A stretch of 64,000 bases of DNA from positions 2,232,001 to 2,296,000 of the forward strand of contig NZ_CP054698.1 in NCBI RefSeq assembly GCF_014023275.1, read 5' to 3'. Source of the stretch: Nostoc edaphicum CCNP1411. GTDB lineage: Bacteria > Cyanobacteriota > Cyanobacteriia > Cyanobacteriales > Nostocaceae. Position numbers and translations under genes: made by a program. The notes beneath the pieces were generated by a model. It did no database searches. It saw only the letters and a program-made list of their open reading frames with translations, and was not told the origin of the DNA. The number at the start of each line of letters is the position of its first letter. The first letter of the stretch is position 1. Below are positions 38,096-49,300 of the stretch, piece by piece.

Positions 38096-41000
38096 AGTTC
38101 AATTTCCTCTTCGTCTGAGCTTAAAATTTGCATATCTGTGGTGAAGGAATTAACCCAAATGCAGGTATCAAGATAACTCGCTAATTCAGTGATAGTGGGA
38201 AACTCAAATATTTTACGTAGAGGTAACTCGACTTTGAATTTATCACGGATACGGGCAATTAATTGGGTGGCTAATAAAGAATGTCCACCCAAGTTGAAGA
38301 AGTTATCATAGCGGGCGATCGCTTCACATTTAAGCAGCTTCGCCCACAATTCGGCAAGCAATTTTTCTGTCGAGGTTACAGGCAATTCAATATCTGTTGA
38401 TGCAACGGTTGCATTTGGTATAGGTAAAGCTTTACGGTCTACTTTTCCATTTGGTGTTAGTGGTAGTTTATCTAACACAGTGAAATGGCTAGGAATCATA
38501 TAATCAGGCAGATTTTGACCCAGAAAATCACGCCATTCAGCGAATATTGTTGGATCAACTTGATTGCTGCGATATTGTAACGGCTGGTTTGAGTAATCTT
38601 GCCAAGGTTTCCGGCGCAAATTTTTACCCTGAGCAAATCTTGGTAATATTGCCTGTCCAGGGATATTCCTTTGAAAAACAACATCGTAATTAGCAAAACT
38701 TGTGGGGCTATATTGAATGAAAATGGTATAGGGTAAATCTCGCGCTAAAGTTCGGAAAACTTCGGGTTTCATGCCTGATTTAGCTGGGAAAACTGCCGCT
38801 TTTAAGTCTGAAACAGTACCATTTAATTGAGCAATTTCTTCTAACAGCAAAATTTCTGAGGTTAGACGCGCATTCGGAATATTGTTAATGCCTAACAAAT
38901 CCGGTTGCTGAGTTGTTAAAATTCTCTCGATTGTTTCCAAATTCAGTTGTTCAACTTGCCAATCTAAGCATTGTAATTCGGCAACGGGAGTATCTGACCG
39001 ATCTAGGTGTAAAACAACGTCATAACGAAAACGGCTCATTTCCGTTTGAGCATAACCTCGTTGCAATTGAATTTGCACATGATTAATCCGAGGAAATCTT
39101 TGTTTGAGGGCGATAAAGAAATCAGGGTCAATTAGTAATTCGCTTTCGCTATCAATGCTTTTTTGAATCTGTTGACGCAAGTCCTTAATTGACAACTCAT
39201 CGGGGGCGCGATAAAACTCGACTGCGGTGTAGAAGGCTTCTAGTAAATGGAGATTTCGCACATCGCCAATAAAGATTGAACCCTGAGTTTTCACAGCTTT
39301 GATAGCTCCCTCCAAGACTTGTAAAAAGTAATCCAGAGAGGGAAAATACTGGATAACAGAATTTATGATTACCAAGTCATAAGCATTTGTCTCAATACCA
39401 TCAAACTGGTTAGCTGCACTAATTTTTAAAGTAACTTTGTCGTTGAGAGATTGCTGTTTGAGATGTTGTTCAATATACTGCAACGCTTCCGGTGAAAAAT
39501 CTGTACCCAGATAATGCTGACAATGGGGCGCAATTTTAAACAATAACATCCCTGTCCCACAACCGATTTCCCAAATCCGTTTGGGTTCAAGTTCCAGAAT
39601 TTGGGCAACTATTGTATCTCGCCATTCTTGCATTGCCGCTTGGGGAATGAGTTCTCCTGTGTAGCTATCATTCCAACCGGCTAAATTTAGAGTTAGATCA
39701 TCAATTAGGGTTTGTTGCTGAGAGTAGCTATCACGGAAAACTTGTTGCCATAATTTCACCTGTTCAGATGTTGCATCTAACGTCTCTACATCTGTTGGTG
39801 TGGGGACAATATAAGCCAGCAAGCGCTGATTCATTGGATCTTCTCCTTGTAAAATCACAACTGCTTGCTGAATTTTCGGGTGTTTGGCTAACGAGGCTTC
39901 AATTTCACCTAATTCAATCCGAAAGCCGCGCAGTTTTACTTGGTTGTCAATTCGCCCCAGATATTCTAAATTACCATTGGGCAACCATCTGGCTAAATCT
40001 CCGGTTTTGTAGACTCGCTCTTGTTTGCCAAATAAGTCGAGTTCGATAAATTTTTCTGCTGTGAGTTCGGGACGGTTGAGATAGCCACGGGCTAAACCAG
40101 CACCGGCAATACAAAGTTCCCCAGGGATTCCAGGAGGTAGGGGTTGGTTTTGGTTGTCTAAGATGTAGATACGTGCATTAGCAATTGGCTGTCCGATTAA
40201 TAAATCGCCAATTAGATCCACTTTCCCAGTTGCTTCGTAGACACAACACCCCACAACCGCTTCTGTTGGCCCATATTCGTTGATCAGGCGGGTATCAGGG
40301 GCATGAGTTAGCCACGGGATTATCTGGTTAGCGTGTAATGTCTCGCCGCCTAAAACAAAGGCATTGACCCGATTTGGCATAGCATCAGGATCTAGTTGCT
40401 GATTTAGTATTTCCAAATGGGACGGTGTGATTTTGACTAGGGAAAGATGATTGCTTTGTTTGACGATGTTTGCTAAAGCTTCAATTTCTTGTTTTTCTCT
40501 AACTAATATGGCAGTACGCCCACAAATGAGAGTTAGATAGAGGGAGGTAATGGTTGCATCAAAGCTAAGGGAAGATTGCACAGGTGTACCTTGCCCTTGC
40601 GCTACTGCATAAAAGTCCTTTGCCCAGTGCAAATAGTTACTTAAACCACGGTGTAGTATTTGTACGCCTTTGGGTCGTCCAGTAGAGCCTGATGTGTAAA
40701 TCACATAAGCTAAATCATCTTGATTTTGGATTTTAGGATTTTCTGGAGATTGGTTGGTAAATTTATCCTCATCTAAATATAGGATTTTTCGGGAGTGGGG
40801 AGTGGTGAGTGGGGAATGGGAAAGAGTTTCTTTATCGAAAGTCGGCGGGAAACTCCATCCCCTTGTGGATGATCGAGGTTGCTCCCCCGCCGACTTGGGG
40901 CATTGGGCATTGGGCATTGGTGACTCTTCCCCATGCCCCATGCCCCATTCCCCATGCCCAAAAACTACATCCCCTTGTGGGTGGAGTTTTTTATCTTTAA

Positions 41001-44000
41001 GTTGAGTATGAGTCAGTAAAACCTTTGCCCCACAGTCTTCGAGCATGAAACGAATGCGTTCTTGTGGGTAATTGGGGTCAATTGGCACATACGCCCCACC
41101 TGCTTTGAGGATGCCAAACAAGCCAATGAGCATTGATAGCGATCGCTCCACACAAATCGCTATTAATGGATTATCAGGCAATTGTTGCTTTGTTTTCAGT
41201 TCCAACAAATAATGCGCTAACTGATTAGCTTTCTGGTTCAGTTCTTGATAACTCAGGCTTTGGTCTTCAAACACCACGGCAATGTTATCGGGTGTTCGTG
41301 CTGCCTGTTGTTCAAACATCGTTACCAATGTCTGATCTTGAGGATAATCAATGTTGGTTTGATTCCAAAGTTGCAGTTGTTGGATTTCTGCTGTTGTCAT
41401 CAAGGGCAGCTTACTGATCGGCTCTTGAGGATTTTCGGTAATTGCTTTGAGCAAGACTTCAAAGTGTCCCGCCATGCGTCCAATTGTCTCTGCCTCAAAT
41501 AAATCGGTGGCATATTCCCACATACAATGTAGTTGACCATCCCTTTCGCAGAGATCGAGTGTCAGGTCAAACTTGGCAAAGGGATAGTTTTGATCCAACC
41601 ATTTAATATCAAGTCCTGGTAGACTAACTTTTGTCCCTGCCCCTTCGGTATTTTGCAACACGAGCATGACTTGGAATAAGGGGTTATGGCTCAAACTGCG
41701 TTCTGGTTGTAACTGTTCTACCAAATATTCAAAGGGAATATCTTGATGAGCGTAAGCATCTAGGCAAGTTTGGCGGGTTTGTTGGAGTAACTCACTAAAT
41801 ACTTGCTCTGGCTTGATTTTGCTCCGCAATACTAAGGTATTGACAAAAAAACCAATTAATGATTCTGTGTGGCTATGGGTGCGATTAGCGATCGCACTAC
41901 CAATACATAAATCCTCTTGACGGCTGTAACGCCATAGCAAAATATTAAAAGCTGTTAACAGGGTCATAAATAAACTAACCCCGTGTTTTTGACTGACAAT
42001 TTTGAGTTTCTCAGTCAATTCGCTGCTCAAACCATATTCTTCACGCCCACCTTGATAACTTTGTTGTGCTGGACGGGGATGATCAGTGGGCAAATCCAGC
42101 AATTGGGGAGCATCACCTAATTGTTGTTTCCAGTAATTTTCCTGAGTTTCTAAAATCTCCCCTTGTAACCAATTGCGCTGCCAAGCTGCATAATCACTAT
42201 ATTGAATCGGCAACGGTGACAAATTTGGAGCATTCCCCGCAGCAAAAGCAGCATAAGTCTGTTCCCATTCACGCTTAAACACTCCCATTGACCAGCCATC
42301 ACTAATAATGTGGTGCATATTAATCAGCAGCACATTTTTCTGTTCGCCCAGTTGCAGCAGTTTCGCTTTGAATAGGGGGCCGGTATTTAAGTCAAAGGGT
42401 TCTTGAGCGTGGTTATCTGATAACCGTTGTATGGTTTCTGCTTGAGTCTGGAGATTAAGTGACTGTAAATCTGTAATCGCCAGCACTTCTATATCATCTA
42501 GATTTTGGACGGCTACTTGCGCCTCTCCTTCTAGTGCGGGGAAATAGGTGCGTAGAATGGCATGGCGATCGAGGAGATAATCAAAACTTGCACGCAACGC
42601 TTCTATATTCAACTTGCCTTCAAGTTCTAGCGCCGTTGACATATTGTAGGTAGCCGAGGTTCCGGTGTCTTCAAGTTGGGCTAAAAACCAGAGTCTCGAT
42701 TGGGCAAATGACAGATTTTTAGGAGCATTTTCAGGTTGTGGCGTGATGGGTGGTAAAGCAATTACTAAAGATGCTTTGTCAATTTCTGTTGCCAACTCAG
42801 ACAAAACACTCTGTTCAAATACCTTGCGGACAGGTACTTCTACCCCAAAAGTGTCACGAATGCGGGTAACTAATTGGGTTGCTAATAGAGAATGTCCACC
42901 CAATTCAAAGAAGTTATCTTGACGACCAACAGACTTAGCTTTTAAGAGACTTTGCCATAAGTTAGCCAACAGTTCTTCAGTTGGTGTGACTGGTATTTGA
43001 AAGTCCGTAGAAGTGGCTGTATTTGGTGTTGGTAATGCTCTACGATCTAGTTTTCCGTTGGGGGAAAGGGGCAACTGATCCAATACGATAATCTGGCTAG
43101 GAATCATATAATTCGGCAGGCGAATCTTCAGGTAGTCTTTGAGTTGACTCGCTAAATTACTGGATTTTTCCTTTGCCGTGACATAAGTTACTAACCTGGG
43201 ATTATTATCAGTTTCATATAAAATAACAACCGCTTCTTTAACTAAATAATTTTGCAATAATAGCGATTCAATTTCACCAAGTTCAATCCGAAATCCCCGT
43301 AATTTAATTTGAGCATCAATACGACCTAGATACTCAAGATTGCCATCAGAGTTCCTTTTTGCTAAGTCACCAGTTTTATAAATTCGCTCAGTTTTGCCAA
43401 ATAATTCAACTTCAATAAATTTCTCGGCGGTTAAATCGGGACGGTTGAGATAGCCTCGTGCTAAACCCACTCCCGCAATACATAATTCTCCAGGAATACC
43501 AACTGGTAACGGTTGATGATGAGTATCTAATATATAGATGCGGATATTAGATAACGGTTGACCGATAGAGGGTTTTTTTCCATTGGGTTCACAACTAAAT
43601 ATACTGGCGATGACTGTCGATTCTGTCGGCCCATAGCAGTTGAAGAAACGCCGTTTTTTTCCCCAGTGTGTCACCAACTCTGCTGTACAAGCTTCACCAC
43701 CAACGATTACGGCTTGCAAATCAGGTAATGAGGCTTGAGGTAATACAGATAAGACGGAAGGAGGTAAGGTGAAATGGGAAATTTTGCGATCGCACAACAA
43801 GTCCACCAAAGCTTGACTAGGTAACAAAGTTTCCTTATTGGCTAAGTACAAACAAGCACCTGCGGATAAAGCAGTGGCAATTTCACCAATAGACAAATCG
43901 AAACTAAAAGAACCAAACTGAAGCCAACGGCTATGGTGTTGAACTTGAAAAATTTCAGCCCAGGCTAAAGCTAGATTGACAATTGCGCGATGCTCAATCA

Positions 44001-46038
44001 TCACTCCTTTGGGTCGTCCCGTTGAACCAGAGGTATAAATTATATAAGCTAAATTATCAGGGTTATTTTGAGGATTGGGATTATCTGTTAACGCCGAACT
44101 AAAAGTTTCTCGATCTAAACAAATGATCTGGTGTTTCAGTTTAGCTAAAGGTAATTGGTCTAATAGGAAACTTTGGGTGAGCAACAACGATGTCCCAGAA
44201 TCTTCTAACATGAACTCAATGCGTTCTTTAGGATAATTAGGATCAATCGGTACATAAGCTGCACCTGCTTTGAGGATACCGAGTACACCAATAATCATTT
44301 CTAAAGACCGTTCAACGCAGATACCAATTAAAGTGTCTGGCTGAATTTGGTGATTTTGAATTAGATAATGAGCTAGTTGGTTCGCTTTTTGATTAAGTTG
44401 TTGGTAAGTTAGGCTTTGGGATTCAAAGACCAAAGCGAGATTATTAGGGTTTTTGGCAACTTGAGCTTCAAACAAGTCAACCAAAGTTTGATTGAAGGGA
44501 TAATCAGTTTGAGTTTGATTCCAGTTTTGGAGTTGCTGAAGTTCCTCCTCTGTCATCAACGGTAGAGTATCGATTGGTTGTTGAGGATTATCGACAATTC
44601 CTTGAAGTAAAACTCCAAAATGTCCCGCCATCCGTTGAATGGTTTTAGCCTCAAACAAATCGGTTGCGTATTCCCATTCTCCTGTTAACCCTTGGGCTGT
44701 TTCCCGGAAAATCAGCGACAAATCAAACAGAGTTGTTGTGTTTTCCCACTCGAAACGTTTAAGGGTTAATCCATAGGCATTGGTAGCTTCTTCCCCATGC
44801 CCAATGCCCCATTCCCCATGCCCAAAAACTCCATCCCCTTGTGGGTGGAGTTTTTCATTTTGCAAGCTGAAAGCCACTTGAAATAGGGGATGATGAGAAA
44901 GCGATCGCTCCTTACCCAATTCATCAACTAGTTTCTCAAAGGGTAAATCTTGATGATCGTAAGCATCCAGTGTTACTTGCTTGACTCGTTCAAGTAATTC
45001 TAAGAAAGTTGGATTTCCTTGTAGATTGGTACGTAATGCTAGGGTATTGACAAAAAGCCCGATTAATGCTTCTATGTGGCTATGGGTGCGGTTAGCGATC
45101 GCAGAACCAACAACAATATCCTCCTGTCCACTGTAGCGCGAAAGTAACAGCGTAAATGCTGCAAGCATTGTCATAAACAGAGTTGTTCCTGACTCCTGAC
45201 TTAAACGCTTTAACTTCTGTGTTAAATCCTGATTGAGTTCCAAAAACTCGCTACGCCCTTTGAAACTTTGAACTGATGGGCGGGGTTTATCAGTGGGAAA
45301 TTCTAACAGAGGCGAGACTTCAGCTAATTGTTTTTGCCAGTAATTGAGTTGGGTTTCGAGTACCTTACCTTGTAACCATTGTCTTTGCCAGTGAGCAAAA
45401 TCGGCATATTGCAGCGGTAATTCAGTTAAGGGAGAAGATTCTCCGGCAGAAAATGATGTATAAAGGCTGAATAATTCACGGCGAAATATTTCCATTGACC
45501 AGCCATCACAAACGATATGATGGATGACAAGCAACAACAGATAAGATTGGTCATTCAGTTGCAACAACTTTACCCGCAGCAAAGGTGGGTTTGATAAATC
45601 AAAAGGCTGTTGCAATTCTTTTGTCGCTAACTGAGTGGCTCTACTTAACTGATTTTCTTCAGTCAATTGTCGCCAATCTAGCACTTGCATTGTCAATTGA
45701 GGATGAGGATGAATCACTTGTATAGGCGACTCATCGACAATAGAGAAGCTAGTACGTAAGACTTCATGACGTTGAACAATTGCTCTAATAGCTTGTTCTA
45801 AAGCAGTTATATTCAGAAATCCCTTAATCTGCCAGAAAAACGGGACGTTATAGACACAATTTGCGCCTTCTAATTGATCTAGAAACCACAGTCTTTGTTG
45901 AGCAAAGGAGAGGGGAAGGGGTTGTTCTCTCGATACGGATGTGAGGAGTGGAGATTGTTGTTGCTTCTTCAGTTTTTGTAGAACTAATTCTCGCTTATCT
46001 GGAGAAAGGCTTTCAAGACGTTTTAATAAATCGCTCAT
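38092..46038 (-). CDS. aptC: anabaenopeptin synthetase AptC-type: C-A-PCP-C-A-NMT-PCP (two modules)
   Basis: 2648 residues from ATG at 46038 (MSDLLKRLESLSPDKRELV). The open frame runs 123 nt further back, but that part is repeat DNA. Module 1: C (VIHHIVCDGWSM near 177), A with code DLGTIGCVIK (DLG..GCV type, as in homotyrosine/homophenylalanine modules), PCP near 1045. Module 2: C (MHHIISDGWSMG near 1246), A with code DATKVGEVGK (Asn-like), an N-methyltransferase domain inserted late in A (IWEIGCGTGMLLF near 2160), PCP near 2580. It should incorporate Hph/Hty and an N-methylated residue, probably N-Me-Asn. Two repeat-derived peptides are embedded: near 394-420 (end of C1) and 1682-1733 (A2). 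The codes are by-eye alignments to GrsA. Confidence 0.88.
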   Translation of the reverse strand: MSDLLKRLESLSPDKRELVLQKLKKQQQSPLLTSVSREQPLPLSFAQQRLWFLDQLEGANCVYNVPFFWQIKGFLNITALEQAIRAIVQRHEVLRTSFSIVDESPIQVIHPHPQLTMQVLDWRQLTEENQLSRATQLATKELQQPFDLSNPPLLRVKLLQLNDQSYLLLLVIHHIVCDGWSMEIFRRELFSLYTSFSAGESSPLTELPLQYADFAHWQRQWLQGKVLETQLNYWQKQLAEVSPLLEFPTDKPRPSVQSFKGRSEFLELNQDLTQKLKRLSQESGTTLFMTMLAAFTLLLSRYSGQEDIVVGSAIANRTHSHIEALIGLFVNTLALRTNLQGNPTFLELLERVKQVTLDAYDHQDLPFEKLVDELGKERSLSHHPLFQVAFSLQNEKLHPQGDGVFGHGEWGIGHGEEATNAYGLTLKRFEWENTTTLFDLSLIFRETAQGLTGEWEYATDLFEAKTIQRMAGHFGVLLQGIVDNPQQPIDTLPLMTEEELQQLQNWNQTQTDYPFNQTLVDLFEAQVAKNPNNLALVFESQSLTYQQLNQKANQLAHYLIQNHQIQPDTLIGICVERSLEMIIGVLGILKAGAAYVPIDPNYPKERIEFMLEDSGTSLLLTQSFLLDQLPLAKLKHQIICLDRETFSSALTDNPNPQNNPDNLAYIIYTSGSTGRPKGVMIEHRAIVNLALAWAEIFQVQHHSRWLQFGSFSFDLSIGEIATALSAGACLYLANKETLLPSQALVDLLCDRKISHFTLPPSVLSVLPQASLPDLQAVIVGGEACTAELVTHWGKKRRFFNCYGPTESTVIASIFSCEPNGKKPSIGQPLSNIRIYILDTHHQPLPVGIPGELCIAGVGLARGYLNRPDLTAEKFIEVELFGKTERIYKTGDLAKRNSDGNLEYLGRIDAQIKLRGFRIELGEIESLLLQNYLVKEAVVILYETDNNPRLVTYVTAKEKSSNLASQLKDYLKIRLPNYMIPSQIIVLDQLPLSPNGKLDRRALPTPNTATSTDFQIPVTPTEELLANLWQSLLKAKSVGRQDNFFELGGHSLLATQLVTRIRDTFGVEVPVRKVFEQSVLSELATEIDKASLVIALPPITPQPENAPKNLSFAQSRLWFLAQLEDTGTSATYNMSTALELEGKLNIEALRASFDYLLDRHAILRTYFPALEGEAQVAVQNLDDIEVLAITDLQSLNLQTQAETIQRLSDNHAQEPFDLNTGPLFKAKLLQLGEQKNVLLINMHHIISDGWSMGVFKREWEQTYAAFAAGNAPNLSPLPIQYSDYAAWQRNWLQGEILETQENYWKQQLGDAPQLLDLPTDHPRPAQQSYQGGREEYGLSSELTEKLKIVSQKHGVSLFMTLLTAFNILLWRYSRQEDLCIGSAIANRTHSHTESLIGFFVNTLVLRSKIKPEQVFSELLQQTRQTCLDAYAHQDIPFEYLVEQLQPERSLSHNPLFQVMLVLQNTEGAGTKVSLPGLDIKWLDQNYPFAKFDLTLDLCERDGQLHCMWEYATDLFEAETIGRMAGHFEVLLKAITENPQEPISKLPLMTTAEIQQLQLWNQTNIDYPQDQTLVTMFEQQAARTPDNIAVVFEDQSLSYQELNQKANQLAHYLLELKTKQQLPDNPLIAICVERSLSMLIGLFGILKAGGAYVPIDPNYPQERIRFMLEDCGAKVLLTHTQLKDKKLHPQGDVVFGHGEWGMGHGEESPMPNAQCPKSAGEQPRSSTRGWSFPPTFDKETLSHSPLTTPHSRKILYLDEDKFTNQSPENPKIQNQDDLAYVIYTSGSTGRPKGVQILHRGLSNYLHWAKDFYAVAQGQGTPVQSSLSFDATITSLYLTLICGRTAILVREKQEIEALANIVKQSNHLSLVKITPSHLEILNQQLDPDAMPNRVNAFVLGGETLHANQIIPWLTHAPDTRLINEYGPTEAVVGCCVYEATGKVDLIGDLLIGQPIANARIYILDNQNQPLPPGIPGELCIAGAGLARGYLNRPELTAEKFIELDLFGKQERVYKTGDLARWLPNGNLEYLGRIDNQVKLRGFRIELGEIEASLAKHPKIQQAVVILQGEDPMNQRLLAYIVPTPTDVETLDATSEQVKLWQQVFRDSYSQQQTLIDDLTLNLAGWNDSYTGELIPQAAMQEWRDTIVAQILELEPKRIWEIGCGTGMLLFKIAPHCQHYLGTDFSPEALQYIEQHLKQQSLNDKVTLKISAANQFDGIETNAYDLVIINSVIQYFPSLDYFLQVLEGAIKAVKTQGSIFIGDVRNLHLLEAFYTAVEFYRAPDELSIKDLRQQIQKSIDSESELLIDPDFFIALKQRFPRINHVQIQLQRGYAQTEMSRFRYDVVLHLDRSDTPVAELQCLDWQVEQLNLETIERILTTQQPDLLGINNIPNARLTSEILLLEEIAQLNGTVSDLKAAVFPAKSGMKPEVFRTLARDLPYTIFIQYSPTSFANYDVVFQRNIPGQAILPRFAQGKNLRRKPWQDYSNQPLQYRSNQVDPTIFAEWRDFLGQNLPDYMIPSHFTVLDKLPLTPNGKVDRKALPIPNATVASTDIELPVTSTEKLLAELWAKLLKCEAIARYDNFFNLGGHSLLATQLIARIRDKFKVELPLRKIFEFPTITELASYLDTCIWVNSFTTDMQILSSDEEEIEL
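40839..40991 (-). repeat. in-frame composite hairpin element, copy 2 (inside the aptC A2 domain)
   Basis: 153 nt = 51 codons. The stem AAGTCGGCGGG (40839-40849) pairs perfectly with CCCGCCGACTT (40886-40896). The heptamer core and CCCCATGCCCC block follow, then a right hairpin at 40960-40991 (AAAAACTACA with TGGAGTTTTT, one mismatch). It encodes [18 protein letters not shown] and, at the other end, PPTFDK. It lies between A3 and the C-terminal part of the A2 N-lobe, upstream of the signature YTSGSTG loop. The flanking plus-strand sequence 'ggagtggggagtggtgagtggggaatgg' extends the low complexity on its left side. Confidence 0.88.
44776..44855 (-). repeat. in-frame composite hairpin element, copy 4, shortened (end of the aptC C1 domain)
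   Basis: It carries only the core and the right hairpin (44824-44855, AAAAACTCCA with TGGAGTTTTT, perfect 10-bp stem). The hairpin is identical to that of copy 3. The left stem and most heptamers are missing. It encodes [19 protein letters not shown] and continues in the same frame as the other three copies. The host position is a C-domain loop after PLFQVAF. Confidence 0.8.
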
Positions 46039-46310
46039 ATATAATTCGTAATTCGTAATTAAAAATAATTCTAATGGCGTTTCTTTGTGAAGTTGCATAT
46101 AATTCACCCCCCCCGATGCCTTGGCTACGGTGTATACACAAGTTTGAAATAGTTTACTCACCTGTTTTTCCGCATCAGTTTTACCCCACCCTAACCCTCC
46201 CCTTGCAAATGGGAGGGAACTAGATTTTCTATTTCCCCCCTTTACAAGGGGGGATTAAGGGGGGTAATTCACGGGGGACTACAGGGGGGTATTATGATGT
46301 GCATCTTCAT
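46039..46310. repeat. aptB-aptC spacer built of nested repeats, providing the aptB stop
   Basis: 272 bp. The outer element is bounded by TTTGTGAAGTTGCATATAAT (46084-46103) and, inverted, the end near 46287-46318 (reverse complement TGAAGATGCACATCATAATA). Inside it lie a solo MITE terminal repeat (46125-46143) and C/G-rich palindromic runs. The aptB stop (46307-46309) falls in the right terminal sequence, so the last codons of aptB are set by the insertion. An 'attcgtaattcgtaatt' repeat (about 46043-46060) touches the aptC start. Confidence 0.7.
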
Positions 46311-49300
46311 ACAGAATTTGTATAAAAAATTAATTGTTGTGTCACCTCTTCCTCTGACAACTGATCAACTTCCCTTAAAATCTGTGCTAAATCATCATTT
46401 TCTGCTTGTTCAATTTGTTGTTCGCTCACTTTTTGTGCAAGTTCAGCAATAGTCGGATTTTCAAACAGATAACGGAGAGAGAATTCCAGAGAAAAGGCTT
46501 CTCTTAAACGAGAAACAACTTGAGTAGCGAGTAAAGAATGTCCCCCTAGCTCGAAAAAGTTATCGTGAATTCCCACCTGTTTTACTTTGAGAACTTCAGC
46601 CCAAATCGTGGCTAATTCTTGTTCCGTTGGCGTGCGAGGAGCAACAAAATCAACCTCTAGATTTCTTTGGGAAATATCTGGAGCGGGCAAAGCGCGGCGA
46701 TTGATTTTACCATTAGGTGTTAGGGGAAATGCCTCTATAAATACGAAAATGGCGGGAATCATGTAATCAGGCAGCTTTTTCTTGAGGAAATTTTGCAGGA
46801 TTCTAGGTGTTGGTTGATTATCCTTGGTAACTAGATAAGCCACTAAATACTTGTTACCCGGTTCATCTTCCCGCGCCATAACTACAACTTGCTGAATGTC
46901 AGAATGTTGAATTAAAATTGCTTCAATTTCTGCTAATTCAATCCGAAATCCACGGATTTTTACTTGTGTATCAATTCGACCGATAAATTCTATATTTCCA
47001 TCAGGGAGACGGCGTGCTAAATCTCCTGTTTTGTAGAGTTTGTCTCCCTCAATAAAAGGATTACAAATAAATTTCTCACTAGTTAATCTTGGTTGATTTA
47101 AATAACCTCTCGCAACACTCGCCCCACCCACATAAAGTTCCCCAGGAACGCTAATTGGAACTCTGTGTAAATCTTTATCTAATATGTAAACTATCCTATC
47201 GCCGATGGGTTTTCCAATGGGAATTGAATGGACATTTTCAGCAAGTTGTTTGGGAATCGGGTAACAACAAGTAAAAACTGTACATTCGGAAGGGCCATAA
47301 GCATGAATTAATTGCGTTCTCGGCAATAATTCTAAAGCGCGACGAACATGAGGTACAGAAACAGACTCTCCCCCAAATAGCAGTTGTTTTATGTCTGACA
47401 AACCTTGTGGCATTTTATCAATCATGAGATTGAATAACGCAGTAGTCAGAAACAGGGTGTTAACCCTTTGTTCTTGGATGATGCGGCTTAAATTTTCAGG
47501 TGTGGGAATTCTTTCTGGGTAAAGCACACAACACCCACCGTAAAGCAAGGGCGGCCAAAGTTCTAGGGTTAGTGCATCCCAAGAAATCGATGAATGTTGT
47601 AGCCAGATTTGTTCTGCATCAAGGTGAATATAATCGACTCCAAACATGAAACCAATAATGCTGCGATGGGTAACTTCTGTTCCCTTTGGTGTTCCCGTTG
47701 AGCCGGAAGTATAGATGATATAAGCTAAGTTTTCTGGATTAACTTCACTGAGCAAATTGTTTTCACTGTATTGGGCAATGATTTCCCAATCTGAGTCAAG
47801 ATTCACCACAGTTTGATTATGGATTGGCAGTCTATTTTGTAAATGATTTTGCGTTAATAAAATCGATGTCTGTACATCTTCCAGCATGAACGCCAATCTT
47901 TCTAGAGGATAAGCAGGATCTAGCGGAATGTATGCTCCACCGGCTTTGAGAATAGCCAGTATTCCTATTACCATTTCTAGCGATCGCTCGACACAAATTC
48001 CCACCCGCACTTCGGGTTTAACTCCCAAAGCTTGTAAATAATGAGCTAAGTGATTGGCGCGGTTATTCAACTCCCGATAAGTTAAATATTGTTGTTTATA
48101 TACAATTGCTAATGCATTTGGGCTTTTTTCTACCTGTTCTTCAAACAAAATATGAATACATTTGTAATTAATATAATTTGTTAGTTTTTGATTTTCTAGC
48201 AGAATTAACTGTTCTTCTTCAGTTGCACTGAGTAGAGATAATTGAGAAATATATTGTTGTAGATTAGTTACTATTCCTGTGAACAATGTTTGGAAATTTT
48301 CAATTATGCGGACAATTGCCTGTTGCTCAAAGCGGCTGGTGTCATAAACAACCCTGCCAGATAATTGTGAAGCAGGATTAATCACTACAGTCAGAGGGTA
48401 ATTCGTGCGTTCAAAACAACTAATATTACTAACTTCTAAAGTTTTCTTAGTTTCCTGTTTAGCAGCATCTATCGGATAATTTTCAAATACTAAAATGCTT
48501 TCAAATAGTGGTATTCCTGGAGAAATATCACTCATTTTTTGAATTTCTGCCAGGGAATAATAAGCATATTGTTCCTGCTCAAATGTCTGGCTTTGTAAAT
48601 GCTTGAGCCAGGGTAATAACTCTGTTTTTCCACTGACTTGTACCCGTATGGGGAGGGTGTTTATTAATAGCCCCACCATCGAATCCACTCCTACAAGCGT
48701 TGATGGACGACCGGATACAGTTGCACCAAAGACCACATCGTTTTCACCACTGTAGCGGGAAATTAGTAATGCCCATGCTCCCTGCACTAAATTATTCAAA
48801 GTTAGATGGTGCTGTCGCGCCACATATTGCAGTTTTTCAGTTACCGTTTGAGATAATTGAAACGGTTGCTCATTATATATTCTTTGTTCTTGTTCTCTGT
48901 TACCTATTAAAAAAGTAGGAGTTGCAAATCCTCCGAGAGATTTTTGCCAAAAATTCTTAGCTTGATCAATATCCTGTTGCTGTAACCATTGAATATATTC
49001 TCGATAGGGGCGAACAGGTTGGAGGCGTAAATGTTCACCTCGCTGATTAGCCTCATAAAAAGCTAAAACTTCTTTGAGAACAATCTGCATCGACCAGCCA
49101 TCAAAGAGGATATGATGATGACTCCAAATAAATTGGTAAGTTTGCTGTCCTAGCTGGATGACAGTGAAGCGCATTAGAGGAGCTTGAGCTAGATCAAATC
49201 CTTTTTGGCGATCGCATTTCAAAAAATCCTCTAGCTGCTGTTGTTGTTCATCAGCTGTTAAATGCCGCCAGTCCAGCTTTTCCCACGGGAGATCCACTTG

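Noticed and set aside
46039..46161. 41-residue N-terminal extension of aptC
   Set aside because: It is encoded by repeat DNA; the family start MSDLLKRLESLSPDKRELV at 46038 is more plausible.
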